From: Clostridium sp. AM34-11AC
GTDB lineage: Bacteria > Bacillota > Clostridia > Lachnospirales > Lachnospiraceae
Assembly (NCBI RefSeq): GCF_003435375.1
Contig: NZ_QWGL01000012.1
Span: 1-64,000 of the forward strand
DNA: 64,000 bases
Reading direction: 5' to 3'
Every line of letters starts with the position of its first letter. The stretch's first letter is position 1. Below the pieces are notes generated by a model that saw only the letters and a program-made list of their open reading frames with translations, searched no databases and was not told the DNA's origin. Position numbers and translations under genes: made by a program. This document shows positions 51,805 to 60,956 of the stretch, piece by piece.

Positions 51805-51954
51805 TTAAAACGTAATCTCAGATTTTCTCTTAAGAAGCAGTGCCCCGTTCACGATCGCGATGATTCCGGCAGCAAGTCCGACAGATGCAACGATAACTCC
51901 AACCGCGATGCTCGCTGCCCCTGTGTTTCTCATGGTCTTATAAATTTTTTCCAT
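51805..51954 (-). CDS. 49-residue single-pass membrane protein
   Basis: MEKIYKTMRNTGAASIAV... then a long hydrophobic helix (residues about 13-41) and a basic tail LLKRKSEITF. AAGGAGCGG precedes the ATG. Lies 14 bp after the pyrE stop, in the same direction, so probably co-transcribed. Unknown function. Confidence 0.7.
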   Translation of the reverse strand: MEKIYKTMRNTGAASIAVGVIVASVGLAAGIIAIVNGALLLKRKSEITF

Positions 51955-51968
51955 AAAACCGCTCCTTC

Positions 51969-52643
51969 TTATTTTACGCCATACTGCTCATAGTATGCGT
52001 CGATCGCTGCTTTTAATGTGTCGTCGATGATAACTTTTCCCTTGTACTCTTTGTTGTAAAGGTGTTCAACTACTTCCTTCATGGTTACGATCGCTGTTGT
52101 GCGGAAACCGTATTTCTCCTGGATCTCGGTAAGAGCGGACTTCTCGCCTTTACCTCTCTCGCAGCGGTCTACGGATACAACAAGGCCGAGAACATCGACA
52201 TCGCCCTGCGCCTTGATGATCGGAAGTGTCTCCTCGATGGATGTACCCGCTGTTGTTACGTCCTCGATGATAACGACCTTTTCACCGTCAGCAATCGGGC
52301 TGCCGAGAAGGATTCCCTTGTCACCGTGGTCTTTTACTTCTTTTCTGTTGGAGCAGTACTTGATGTCTGCGCCGAAGTGCTCACTGATCGCCATGCTTGT
52401 TGCAACGGTCAGCGGAATTCCCTTGTAAGCCGGTCCAAAGAGAACATCGAAGTCTGTTCCGAATGTATCATTGATCGCTTTTGCGTAGTACTCGCCAAGC
52501 TTTCTGAGCTGGGCGCCTGTGCGGTAGAATCCTGTGTTTACGAAAAACGGAGTCTTTCTTCCGCTCTTTGTTACGAAATCTCCAAATTTTAATACGCCGC
52601 AATCAACCATGAATTCAATAAATTCCTGCTTGTACTTTTCCAT
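51969..52643 (-). CDS. pyrE: Orotate phosphoribosyltransferase
   Basis: 224 aa. Converts orotate and PRPP to OMP. PRPP motif VVIIEDVTTAGTSIEE and FGPAYKGIPLTVATS are intact. Fourth gene of pyrF-pyrK-pyrD-pyrE, 31 bp after pyrD. Confidence 0.97.
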   Translation of the reverse strand: MEKYKQEFIEFMVDCGVLKFGDFVTKSGRKTPFFVNTGFYRTGAQLRKLGEYYAKAINDTFGTDFDVLFGPAYKGIPLTVATSMAISEHFGADIKYCSNRKEVKDHGDKGILLGSPIADGEKVVIIEDVTTAGTSIEETLPIIKAQGDVDVLGLVVSVDRCERGKGEKSALTEIQEKYGFRTTAIVTMKEVVEHLYNKEYKGKVIIDDTLKAAIDAYYEQYGVK

Positions 52644-52674
52644 GACCTAAAAACTTCCTTTCAAAATAATATTC

Positions 52675-53577
52675 TTAGTGCACAGCACCAATTAACTCGT
52701 GGATATCTTCCACACCGTACTTCTTCATGTACGCCTCGATGCCCTCGATCACCTGGATCGTCGTATCCGGGTTGATGAAATTCGCGGTTCCGATGGACAC
52801 TGCTGTCGCGCCTGCGAGGATGAACTCCAGCGCGTCCTCAGCCGTCATAATGCCGCCCATTCCGATCAGCGGGATCTTCACAGCGTTGGCGACCTGATAT
52901 ACCATGCGGACAGCCACCGGTTTGATCGCCGGGCCGGACATACCGCCGGTCTTGTTTGCCAGGGCGAATGTGCGCTTGTTGATATCGATCTTCATTCCCG
53001 TGATGGTGTTGATCAGAGATACCACATCCGCTCCGCCTGCCTCAACGGCTCTCGCCATCTCAGCGATATCCGTAACGTTCGGGGAAAGCTTCATGATCAC
53101 CGGCTGCTTTGCGACCTTCTTTACCGCCTTTGTGATCTGTTCCGCGCATTTCGGATCCTGGCCGAATGCGATTCCGCCCTCTTTTACGTTCGGGCAGGAG
53201 ATATTGATCTCAAGCATATCTACATCAGCGTCAGCGAGACGCTCCACAACATCCACATAGTCGCTCTCGGACTTTCCGCAGACATTAACGATGATCTTTG
53301 TGTCATGCTGTCTTAAGAACGGAACGTCGCGCTTCATGAACACGTCGACGCCCGGTCCCTGAAGACCGATAGCATTTAACATTCCGCCGTAAACTTCCGT
53401 CACTCGCGGGGTCGGATTTCCCGGCCACGGCATGTTTGCGATTCCTTTTGTTACAACAGCGCCGAGACGGTCAAGATCGATCATCTCGCCATATTCCATA
53501 CCGGAACCAAAGGTACCGGAACAGGTCATCACCGGATTCTTTAACTCTACACCGGCAAGTGTTACTTTTGTATTCAT
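52675..53577 (-). CDS. pyrD: Dihydroorotate dehydrogenase, class 1B catalytic subunit
   Basis: 300 aa. FMN enzyme with the class 1 active-site cysteine in EINISCPNVKEGG and FMN loop GMGGIMTAEDALEFILAGA. Works with PyrK to pass electrons to NAD+. The start overlaps pyrK by 4 bp (ATGA) with GGAGGAG upstream. Confidence 0.97.
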   Translation of the reverse strand: MNTKVTLAGVELKNPVMTCSGTFGSGMEYGEMIDLDRLGAVVTKGIANMPWPGNPTPRVTEVYGGMLNAIGLQGPGVDVFMKRDVPFLRQHDTKIIVNVCGKSESDYVDVVERLADADVDMLEINISCPNVKEGGIAFGQDPKCAEQITKAVKKVAKQPVIMKLSPNVTDIAEMARAVEAGGADVVSLINTITGMKIDINKRTFALANKTGGMSGPAIKPVAVRMVYQVANAVKIPLIGMGGIMTAEDALEFILAGATAVSIGTANFINPDTTIQVIEGIEAYMKKYGVEDIHELIGAVH

Positions 53578-54407
53578 GCCTGCTCCTCCTTTTTGATCAT
53601 GATGCCGGAGGCGATGCGCTCGCGCTGCTCGTCCGGAGTCAGAAGTTCTACCTCCTCTGCGCGGAATACCGGACCGTCCTTGCAGATTCTCTTGTTTCTC
53701 ACGTTACTGTGCTCATCAATGTCCTTGCTGTGGCATACACAGCCAAGACAGGCACCGATTCCGCATGCCATCTTTTCTTCCAGAGAGATATAGCACTCGA
53801 TCCCGTTCTCCATTGCGTAGGTCTTTAATGCCTTCAACATCGGAGTTGGTCCGCATGCGTAGATAATATCCGCGGTAAGCTTCTCCGCGCGGATCGCGTC
53901 GATGACATTTCCCTTTGTTCCAACACTTCCATCCTCTGTCGCGATCACGACATCGGCGTATTTGCGAAGCTCGTCCGCGAGGAAGGTCTCTTTATCTCTG
54001 TAACCGATGACTGCTGTCTTCTCGCAGTCCAGGTTCTTAGCAAGCTCTAACATCGGCGGGATTCCGATTCCGCCGCCGATCAGGAATGCTTTTTTCTTCT
54101 TTAAGGGGAATCCATTTCCCAGCGGTCCCATAATATCGAGGGTATCGCCTTCCTTGTATGCGGAAAATTCCTTTGTTCCGGCTCCCGCGATGCGGTAAAC
54201 GATCCGAAGTCTTCCATTCTCCTTGTCCGCCTCGCAGATACTGATCGGACGCGGCAGAAGCTTTGACTGGTCATTGGTGTAAACAGCGATAAACTGTCCC
54301 GGTACGGCTGCTTTTGCCATCTCCGGTGCGTCAAGCCACATGCTGTAGATTCCCTCCGCCAGTTTTTCCTGGCTGTGGATCACAGCGTTTACTTTTTTCT
54401 GTGCCAT
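53574..54407 (-). CDS. pyrK: Dihydroorotate dehydrogenase electron-transfer subunit
   Basis: 277 aa. FAD/NAD domain (RPISI, GGGIGIPPMLELAK) and a C-terminal 2Fe-2S site CGIGACLGCVC...CKDGPVF. CAGGAGG before ATG. A hairpin (54489-54517) lies in the gap from pyrF, with no T-tail. Confidence 0.96.
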   Translation of the reverse strand: MAQKKVNAVIHSQEKLAEGIYSMWLDAPEMAKAAVPGQFIAVYTNDQSKLLPRPISICEADKENGRLRIVYRIAGAGTKEFSAYKEGDTLDIMGPLGNGFPLKKKKAFLIGGGIGIPPMLELAKNLDCEKTAVIGYRDKETFLADELRKYADVVIATEDGSVGTKGNVIDAIRAEKLTADIIYACGPTPMLKALKTYAMENGIECYISLEEKMACGIGACLGCVCHSKDIDEHSNVRNKRICKDGPVFRAEEVELLTPDEQRERIASGIMIKKEEQA

Positions 54408-54534
54408 GGTTTCCTCCTGGTGGTTTACTATCAGTATTCCGGTGCTTTTCCAGCTTTCCGAAACACTGTTTTTATATGGTTACAACACATCAGCCACGGA
54501 CATACGCCATGGCTGATAAATTTTCAATGTACTA

Positions 54535-55452
54535 TTATAATACGGAGTTGATATCCGCGATCATATCCACAACGGCCTGTCTGGATGCCTCTGCGAAATG
54601 TTCCGGACCGAACTTTGCGTATTTCTCCTGCTTATACGCAGCGATGATTCCTCTGGAGGAGTTTACGACAGCTCCGAGACCATCCTCGTTGAAGCAGTGC
54701 ATTAAGTCTTTCGCGGTACCGCCCTGTGCGCCGTAGCCCGGTACAAGGAAGTATGTTTTCGGCATGAGCTTTCTTAAGATCTTGCTCATCTCCGGATATG
54801 TAGCGCCCACAACAGCGCCTACGTTGCTGTAATCGCCGTCCATGCTTGCTTCGCCCCACTCAACGACCTTCTCTGCGACTAACTCGTAGAGCGGTCTTCC
54901 ATCTACAAGGCGGTCCTGAAACTCGCCGCTGGACGGGTTGGATGTCTTAACGAGAACGAAAAGGCCTCTGTCCTCATCGTTGCAGACATTGACGAACGGT
55001 TTGATTCCGTCTGTTCCGAGGTACGGGTTTACGGTGATAAAATCCGTATTGAAACCGCGGCATTCATTGCTTCCAACTTTTACACTTCCGATATGTCCAA
55101 CTGCATATGCGGAGGAAGTGGATCCGATATCGCCTCTCTTTACGTCACCGATCACAAGGAGTCCCTTATTCTGGCAGTATTCGATCGTGCGGGCATATAT
55201 TTTAAGACCCTCAATGCCAAACTGCTCATACATTGCAATCTGCGGTTTCACTGAGGGAATCAAATCATAAGTGTTATCAATAATTTCTTTGTTAAACTGC
55301 CATACAGCCTCGGCAGCTCCTTCCATGGTCTCGCCGAAGTCCTTAAATGCTCTCTGGACAATATGGTTCGGGATATAACCTAACATAGGGTCAAGACCGA
55401 CGCAGATCGGTGCCTTTGTCTTCTGAATCTTCTGTATGAGCTGACTGATCAT
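54535..55452 (-). CDS. pyrF: Orotidine-5'-phosphate decarboxylase (class II)
   Basis: 305 aa, the longer PyrF type. Active-site LVIGDVKRGDIGSTSSAYA and N-terminal ICVGLDPML. ATG 55452 with GGAGGAGG; the ORF is open to 55512. First gene of the operon, with a consensus-like promoter 50 bp upstream. No PyrR-type attenuator was recognised. Confidence 0.97.
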   Translation of the reverse strand: MISQLIQKIQKTKAPICVGLDPMLGYIPNHIVQRAFKDFGETMEGAAEAVWQFNKEIIDNTYDLIPSVKPQIAMYEQFGIEGLKIYARTIEYCQNKGLLVIGDVKRGDIGSTSSAYAVGHIGSVKVGSNECRGFNTDFITVNPYLGTDGIKPFVNVCNDEDRGLFVLVKTSNPSSGEFQDRLVDGRPLYELVAEKVVEWGEASMDGDYSNVGAVVGATYPEMSKILRKLMPKTYFLVPGYGAQGGTAKDLMHCFNEDGLGAVVNSSRGIIAAYKQEKYAKFGPEHFAEASRQAVVDMIADINSVL

Positions 55453-55502
55453 AGTTTCCTCCTCCGATGTAGTTGCGTTTCTACAACACCTTATTCTTTC
55501 CA

Positions 55503-55531
55503 ATTTTAGCATATGGTGTTTCCGGTTTCAA
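55503..55531 (-). promoter_or_regulatory. Promoter of the pyrimidine operon
   Basis: Minus strand TTGAAA (55531-55526), 17-bp spacer ending TGC (extended -10), TAAAAT (55508-55503). Confidence 0.82.
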
Positions 55532-55631
55532 GTAGAAATATAGAGGTTGGGAAAATTTCTGCAATTTGAGGAGAATCGGGGAATATTGTGACAGATGGGG
55601 AGGAGGCCAGACAGATGCGGTGTGGCGTTTT

Positions 55632-56399
55632 TCAACTATGAAACACAATCGTACAGACATACTCCCCATTCTTATAATCCTTCTTCGCAAACTGCTCCTC
55701 CACCAGCGTCTCCATATTCATCCAGTATTCCTCTGCTGCCAGCATGATATGTGACAGCATGATTCCCATGTTGAACTCCTTGAAGGCCTTCGCTCCTTTT
55801 CCGGAGAATGGGGCGGCTTTTTTCATGAAGATGTAGAGGCGGTCGGAGTAAACGACGAAGCGCCAGGGCTGGGAGTTGAAGGAGGACGGGGCGAGGCGGG
55901 CGGCGCGGAGGATCGACTTTACCTGTTCTCCCGGTTCATCCTTGAAGGCACAGAGAGCTGCCAGGGAGTTTCTGTGGGCCATGGACGAATCGCGGAACGG
56001 CTTTGCGGATGCTTTGCCGAAAGCGATCACGAGGAAACGCTTCAGTCCGTCTTTTTTATCCTCCCCTGCTTTTGTCGCTCCGAGATAGCAGGTTCCGAGT
56101 TCCTTCGATGTAAGGTAGAGGACTGCCTGCTCTGCTGCGTATCCCGCGTTCCGCATGGACAGACGGTCGTCACCGCAATATACCGCAAGGTAGTACGGCG
56201 CTTCCGTCTTCCAGAGTCCGTGGACTTTCTGCTTTTTGTCGGTGTTGTCCACGATCTCAAATTCTACCGGCTTTTCCTCATCTAAAAGCGCTACGGTTTT
56301 CAAATACCGTTTCAACGCTTCCAATCTCTCCGGCTCAATCTTTTCCATCCGGTATTCTCTGACGGAGTATCGATTAAAAATCGCCTCATAAATACTCAT
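55632..56399 (-). CDS. Nitroreductase-family protein
   Basis: 255 aa. FMN oxidoreductase fold: N-terminal IFNRYSVREYRMEKIE, middle RLAPSSFNSQPWRFVVYSDRLYIFM and C-terminal helix. The subset with this length in Clostridia is of unknown substrate. ATG 56399 with GAGG upstream; the ORF is open to 56453. No partner gene. Confidence 0.88.
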   Translation of the reverse strand: MSIYEAIFNRYSVREYRMEKIEPERLEALKRYLKTVALLDEEKPVEFEIVDNTDKKQKVHGLWKTEAPYYLAVYCGDDRLSMRNAGYAAEQAVLYLTSKELGTCYLGATKAGEDKKDGLKRFLVIAFGKASAKPFRDSSMAHRNSLAALCAFKDEPGEQVKSILRAARLAPSSFNSQPWRFVVYSDRLYIFMKKAAPFSGKGAKAFKEFNMGIMLSHIMLAAEEYWMNMETLVEEQFAKKDYKNGEYVCTIVFHS

Positions 56400-56481
56400 A
56401 ACTGCTCGCCTCTTCCCCTCATGCCGGATATTATCACTTTTCCCGGCAAACACTGCATCCTGATTTCATAATTGACAAACT

Positions 56482-56525
56482 GCAACTGCTCAGCAAGCCT
56501 GCATACTTGCTGCAATGATTTACAT
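56482..56525 (-). mobile_element. Degenerate fragment of the miniature element
   Basis: GCAACTGCTCAGCAAGCCTG... follows the reverse orientation of the right end and hairpin 2 (compare GTAACTGTTCAGCAGGTCTG in copy B), with several changes. No second end and no duplication found. Confidence 0.5.
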
Positions 56526-56589
56526 TTTGATACCTTTCAGTCCGTACTGCGTCGGTACGAACCAGAAATCCCTGACAAAAAATTTCTTT

Positions 56590-58383
56590 TTACGCCAGCT
56601 CTTCCATCTCATCCAGCAGATCTTTAAACACCTTCATAGCCTCATTCACAACTTCCGGCTCTTCCATGTCAAGACCTACAAGCTTCAGTAATTCCACCGG
56701 TGTCCTGGAACAACCGCCTTTTAAGAAGCGGAAATAGCCTTCCTTCGTCTCCGGGTCGCCTGCCAGGATCCGTCTCGCGATGGCCATCGCCGCCGAAAAT
56801 CCGGTGGCATACTGGTACACATAAAACTGCATGTAAAAGTGCGGGATCCGCTCCCACTCGTGGTCGATGTCGGAGTCGATCACGGTCTCTTTCCCATAAT
56901 ACTCCGAATTCAGCTCATGGTAAAGACCACAGAGCAAATCTTTTGTGAGCGGGGTTCCATTCCAGGAAAGCTTATAAGTCTCCCACTCAAACTCCGCGAA
57001 CAGGGCCTGACGGAAAAGTGTCGTACGGAACCGTTCCGCAAGCTGGTTCACCAGATAAAACTTCTCTTTTCTGTCCTTTGCCTCGTTGATCATGTAGTTT
57101 AAGAGCAGAATCTCATTGCAGGTGGAGGCCACCTCAGCCACAAAGATCCTGTATCCGGCGTAGGTGTAGCTCTGGTTCGCGTTGGAATACCAGGAGTGGA
57201 TGGAATGCCCCATCTCATGCGCCAGTGTGAGGACAGAATTCAATGTCCCATCAAAGCTCATCAGCACATACGGGTGAACGCCGTAAGCGCTGTTGGAGTA
57301 CGCGCCGCTTCTTTTTCCCTCGTTCTCATAGACGTCGATCCAGCGGTTCTCAAATCCTGTTCTCAAGAGATTCAGATACTCCTCTCCTAACGGCTTCAGC
57401 GCCTTTAAGATCAGCTCCTGCGCCTCCTTGTAGGTGTAGGTCTTCTCATAATCCTCCGTCAGCGGCACATAGAGATCATACATGTGAAGCTCAGAGACAT
57501 TCATATAGCTCTTTCTGAATTTCATGTACCGGTGCATCAGCGGCAGAGCGTTATGGACGGACTCGATCAGGTTGTCGTAAACCTTTTCCGGGATCTCATT
57601 CCCCGCCAGGTACATGGCTCTTGCGGACGGATATTTTCTCGTTCTCGCATAGAAATTTCCCTGCTTGACATTTCCCTCATAATTCGCAGCCACGGTGTTC
57701 GCAAACTGGCGGTAAGAAGCATACAGGGAGTGGAACGCCGCCTCGCGGACATCTCTGTCCCTGCTCTCGATAAGTTTTCCGTATCTCGCATGGGTCACAT
57801 CCACCAGCTCCCCGTTTTCATCCTTCACCGGCTCAAATTTCAGATCCGCGTTGTTGAACAGGGCAAACACCGATGATGGAGTTCCCGAGATCTCGGAGGC
57901 GGCAGCTAAGATCGCCTCCTCCTTCTCCGATAACCTGTGAGCCTTTTTCGCCAGCAGCCGTTCCAGCTGTTTCTTATAGTGGGCAAGCTCCGGAGATGCA
58001 AGAAATTCTGCCATCTTCTCATCCGGGATACTTAAAATCTCCGGATCCGCGAAGGAAGATGCCGCCATCGCCTTCACAGCCAGGGACTGGACTCTCGACA
58101 CCAGCGCCTGGTTCTCGCTGACGGAGGTATCCTGGTCCCGCCTCTGCATCGCATACGCATAAAGGAGAGAAAGTGTCTCGTCCACAGACTCATCATATGT
58201 CAGATAGTTCTTCAGGTATTCCGCGGAGTTTCCAAGTTTTTCCCGGTATGCCTCATACTCCTGGATCCGCTCCTCCACACCGTCCATGAGTTCCTCGAAC
58301 TTTTCCGGTGATTCGATCATGTCCTCCAGTTTCCAGGTATCCTGTTCTTCGATCTCTGAACGTTTCTTTACACTCTCAGCCAT
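56590..58383 (-). CDS. pepF: Oligoendopeptidase F
   Basis: 597 aa, the usual length. M3-family zinc peptidase that cuts small peptides in the cytoplasm. Zinc motif LAHEMGHSIHSWYS (HExxH), downstream Glu in EVASTCNEILLL, and C-terminal HFYMQFYVYQYATGFSAAMA are typical. AGAAGGAG before ATG. Monocistronic. Confidence 0.97.
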   Translation of the reverse strand: MAESVKKRSEIEEQDTWKLEDMIESPEKFEELMDGVEERIQEYEAYREKLGNSAEYLKNYLTYDESVDETLSLLYAYAMQRRDQDTSVSENQALVSRVQSLAVKAMAASSFADPEILSIPDEKMAEFLASPELAHYKKQLERLLAKKAHRLSEKEEAILAAASEISGTPSSVFALFNNADLKFEPVKDENGELVDVTHARYGKLIESRDRDVREAAFHSLYASYRQFANTVAANYEGNVKQGNFYARTRKYPSARAMYLAGNEIPEKVYDNLIESVHNALPLMHRYMKFRKSYMNVSELHMYDLYVPLTEDYEKTYTYKEAQELILKALKPLGEEYLNLLRTGFENRWIDVYENEGKRSGAYSNSAYGVHPYVLMSFDGTLNSVLTLAHEMGHSIHSWYSNANQSYTYAGYRIFVAEVASTCNEILLLNYMINEAKDRKEKFYLVNQLAERFRTTLFRQALFAEFEWETYKLSWNGTPLTKDLLCGLYHELNSEYYGKETVIDSDIDHEWERIPHFYMQFYVYQYATGFSAAMAIARRILAGDPETKEGYFRFLKGGCSRTPVELLKLVGLDMEEPEVVNEAMKVFKDLLDEMEELA

Positions 58384-58708
58384 GGCTTTCTCTCCTTCTT
58401 AAATCAGATCTTTTTCATGATCTAATTTTTGCACAATCCCGCGCAAAAATCCATCCCATTTTTAATTTTTTCTCAAATTATTGCGTGTCCCCCCACTCCG
58501 TTCATCACGAAGCAAAGGTCATGAATGTTCACCAGTGACAGAATTCAATGTTGGTATATTTCGTTTATAAAAGAATGTGCCCTGATACATTGATTTGCCC
58601 CGCACAGCCACGTACAGCAGCTTACACATTTGCGCAGGTTCATGCATTCAGGACACATTTCTCCATTTATTGGTCGGACCAATGCAGCTATAAAAATACG
58701 TCTAACGA
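58384..58708. other. Intergenic region between pepF and lrgB
   Basis: Holds the pepF promoter region (no clear consensus boxes) and a large imperfect hairpin, AATGTGCCCTGA (58573-58584) with TCAGGACACATT (58647-58658), followed on the minus strand by CTTTTATAAACG. The hairpin probably ends the lrgAB transcript. Confidence 0.5.
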
Positions 58709-59383
58709 TCAGATCAATCCCGACATGATCGGCACGCTCACAACCGTCATAAGTCCTGCTACCGCGATAGACAGGCTGCTCATGGCACCTTCCACTTCAC
58801 CAAGCTCCAGGGCCTTTGCTGTTCCAATAGCATGGGCGGATGTTCCCAGTGCCAGGCCTTTCGCGATCGGCTCCTTGATTCCGATGAGCTTGAACCAGCC
58901 GTCCGCAACGATATTTCCAAGAATTCCTGTGATGATGATGCTCACGATGGTCATGGTCACGATCCCACCTGCTTCCTCAGATACGCCCATTCCGATCGCT
59001 GTGGTGATGGACTTCGGAAGCAGGGATACATAGTGCACATGTTCCAGCTTAAAGACCATGGACATCACATAGACGCTGACAACGCTTCCGATGACACCCG
59101 CGGTGATCGCCGTCGCAACAGCCGTCAAGTTTCTCTTCAACAGTTCCAGCTGCTTGTAAAGCGGGATCGCAAGGCATACCGTCGCCGGGGTCAGAAAATA
59201 GCTGATATAGGACGCTCCCTCATTATAATCCGTGTAGGTGATCCCCGTGGCCTTTAAAAACGCGATTACGAGAATGATCGCCACAAGCAGCGGATTTAAC
59301 ACCGGCCAGCCGAATTTCTTCTTTAATTCCATACCGATCAGGTATGCGAAAAGACTGACAAATACTCCAAAATATAACGGCAT
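58709..59383 (-). CDS. lrgB: LrgB/CidB-family membrane protein
   Basis: 224 aa with six to seven helices. Family motifs LTPATVCLAIPLYKQLELLK, LLPKSITTAIGMGVSEEAGG and GLALGTSAHAIGTAKALELGE. Together with LrgA it modulates murein hydrolase activity or carries pyruvate-like solutes in other Firmicutes. ATG 59383 with GGGGAG, two bases after the lrgA stop. Confidence 0.95.
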   Translation of the reverse strand: MPLYFGVFVSLFAYLIGMELKKKFGWPVLNPLLVAIILVIAFLKATGITYTDYNEGASYISYFLTPATVCLAIPLYKQLELLKRNLTAVATAITAGVIGSVVSVYVMSMVFKLEHVHYVSLLPKSITTAIGMGVSEEAGGIVTMTIVSIIITGILGNIVADGWFKLIGIKEPIAKGLALGTSAHAIGTAKALELGEVEGAMSSLSIAVAGLMTVVSVPIMSGLI

Positions 59384-59385
59384 CT

Positions 59386-59745
59386 CTATTTCTCCCCTTT
59401 CTTCTGTCTCTTGATGATCCACTCTGCCGTTACTCCGGTGATGGACATGACGATGAATGTGGTCACGAAGGTAATGATGAGCATCGGGATCATGACAGCC
59501 TTCAGCTCTTCGATCTTATCAATAATTCCCACAGCCGCCGGGATAAACATCACCGGCATCAGATCCAGAAGCAGGTTTCCCGTAACTTCCACGTCAGAGA
59601 GCTTAATGATTCCGCTGCACAGACCGCCAAGAAGAATGAACAGACCATATACTCCGGCAGGTACCGGAAGCGGAATGAACTTATTTAAGAGTTCTCCGAC
59701 CATTGTGATCCCGAAGATGATCACAATTTCCTTCACGTACTTCAT
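59386..59745 (-). CDS. lrgA: LrgA/CidA-family holin-like protein
   Basis: 119 aa with four helices: MVGELLNKFIPLPVPAGVYGLFILL, then VTGNLLLDLMPVMFIPAAVGII, are family hallmarks. First gene of lrgAB. GAGGAGG before ATG and a promoter at 59791-59819 with a dyad in its spacer. Confidence 0.95.
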   Translation of the reverse strand: MKYVKEIVIIFGITMVGELLNKFIPLPVPAGVYGLFILLGGLCSGIIKLSDVEVTGNLLLDLMPVMFIPAAVGIIDKIEELKAVMIPMLIITFVTTFIVMSITGVTAEWIIKRQKKGEK

Positions 59746-59790
59746 AATGTTTCCTCCTCATTTTGTTGTCTCACGCAAAGACTAGCAACC

Positions 59791-59819
59791 ATTTTAGCAC
59801 CGCTTATGCGGAACGGCAA
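59791..59819 (-). promoter_or_regulatory. Promoter of lrgAB with internal dyad
   Basis: Minus strand TTGCCG (59819-59814), 17-bp spacer ending TGC, TAAAAT (59796-59791). The spacer contains CCGCATAAGCGG (59811-59800), a perfect 4+4 dyad that could be an operator. Confidence 0.75.
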
Positions 59820-60037
59820 TAGAAAAAAGCACGGAATTTTTCTTGAATTGGTCGATTTTTCTGTATATACTTATGTTCATGATATTGGAGACAAAAAGCT
59901 TTTACTCTCTCCGATACAGGATCACTCCGCACTGCGTGCTCTGGCAATCCGCAAAGCATTCCACTGCCCGGAATCAGTATGGTATTCCAGTAAATGACTT
60001 TCGGAAATTTTCCGGCTTTTTTCAGGAGGATTTTTTT

Positions 60038-60898
60038 ATGAAATTACACAGGGTCCATTCCCTTGATTCTTCCCAGATCAGACAGCTCCAAACCATGGTA
60101 AATAAATGCACCGATTCTGACAGAACCAGACTTTCGTTCCCGTTTGATGAGGCTGATCTCTTTCTCTATTTTGAACACGACGGTTCCATCGTCTCCGCCA
60201 TCGCTTTTATCCCTATAGAGGGCCTGCTCTATGAATGCTCTGCCTTCACGGATCCGAAGTTTCGCGGTCATGGACTCTTTTCTGGGCTTCTGGATGCGGG
60301 AATCGATGAACTTCCGGAAGATTCGGAGTTGATTTTTTATGCGGATAAGAGAAATTCTGCCGCTGCTGCCGTTCTGGAGGCGATCGGAGCAGAAATGAAT
60401 TCCGAAGAACATATGATGAAGCTGCTGCCAGAAAACTTTTCCATCACTGACTGCCGCTCCAGCCAGACAGGATCCGATGTCAGTGCCCTTGATTTAATTG
60501 CTGATATTCACTCGGAATGTCTGAATCTTGACGGCGCTCTGACTCTCCGCTTTCACTCTGACCACGCCGTTATCAACTTCTCCGTCTTCCCTTCCCACTA
60601 CTACCTCTATGGCTTTGAAGTGGAAGAATCCTGCCGCGGTAAGGGATATGGGACAAAGTTTTTAAGTACAGTACTTGCACAGTTGCTGAACGGTAACGCA
60701 GCCGCCATCGAGCATTCACCACTTTCGCCGGAAACTTCGTACCATATTTCAGACGTGAGAAGCGCAGGTGCCGCTGCTGACAATACTGCCCCACGCCCGG
60801 TCCTTCTCCAAGTATCCGGCGGCAACGCCCCGGCTCTCACCCTGTACAAAAAAACAGGGTTCCGTATCACCGAAACCCTGTGCTGCTATCTCTATTAA
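60038..60898 (+). CDS. GNAT-family N-acetyltransferase, probably two-domain
   Basis: 286 aa. The N-terminal half has YECSAFTDPKFRGHGLFSGLLDAGIDEL, an acetyl-CoA loop. The C-terminal half repeats the fold with YLYGFEVEESCRGKGYGTKFLSTVLAQLL and VSGGNAPALTLYKKTGFRITETL. Substrate unknown. ATG 60038 with CAGGAGG; the ORF runs open to 59843 without support. Its last 50 bases include a terminator for the convergent alarmone gene. Confidence 0.85.
   Translation: MKLHRVHSLDSSQIRQLQTMVNKCTDSDRTRLSFPFDEADLFLYFEHDGSIVSAIAFIPIEGLLYECSAFTDPKFRGHGLFSGLLDAGIDELPEDSELIFYADKRNSAAAAVLEAIGAEMNSEEHMMKLLPENFSITDCRSSQTGSDVSALDLIADIHSECLNLDGALTLRFHSDHAVINFSVFPSHYYLYGFEVEESCRGKGYGTKFLSTVLAQLLNGNAAAIEHSPLSPETSYHISDVRSAGAAADNTAPRPVLLQVSGGNAPALTLYKKTGFRITETLCCYLY
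60847..60881 (-). terminator. Terminator of the alarmone synthetase gene inside the GNAT coding sequence
   Basis: Minus strand ACAGGGTTTCGGTGATACGG... pairs ACAGGGTT with AACCCTGT, then TTTTTTT. It lies within the last codons of the convergent gene, about 76 bp after the alarmone synthetase stop. Confidence 0.75.
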
Positions 60899-60956
60899 GT
60901 TATACCTTATCGGGACTGCTGTGGACTTTACGCTTCCGAAGTCCCCGAACCGCTCC

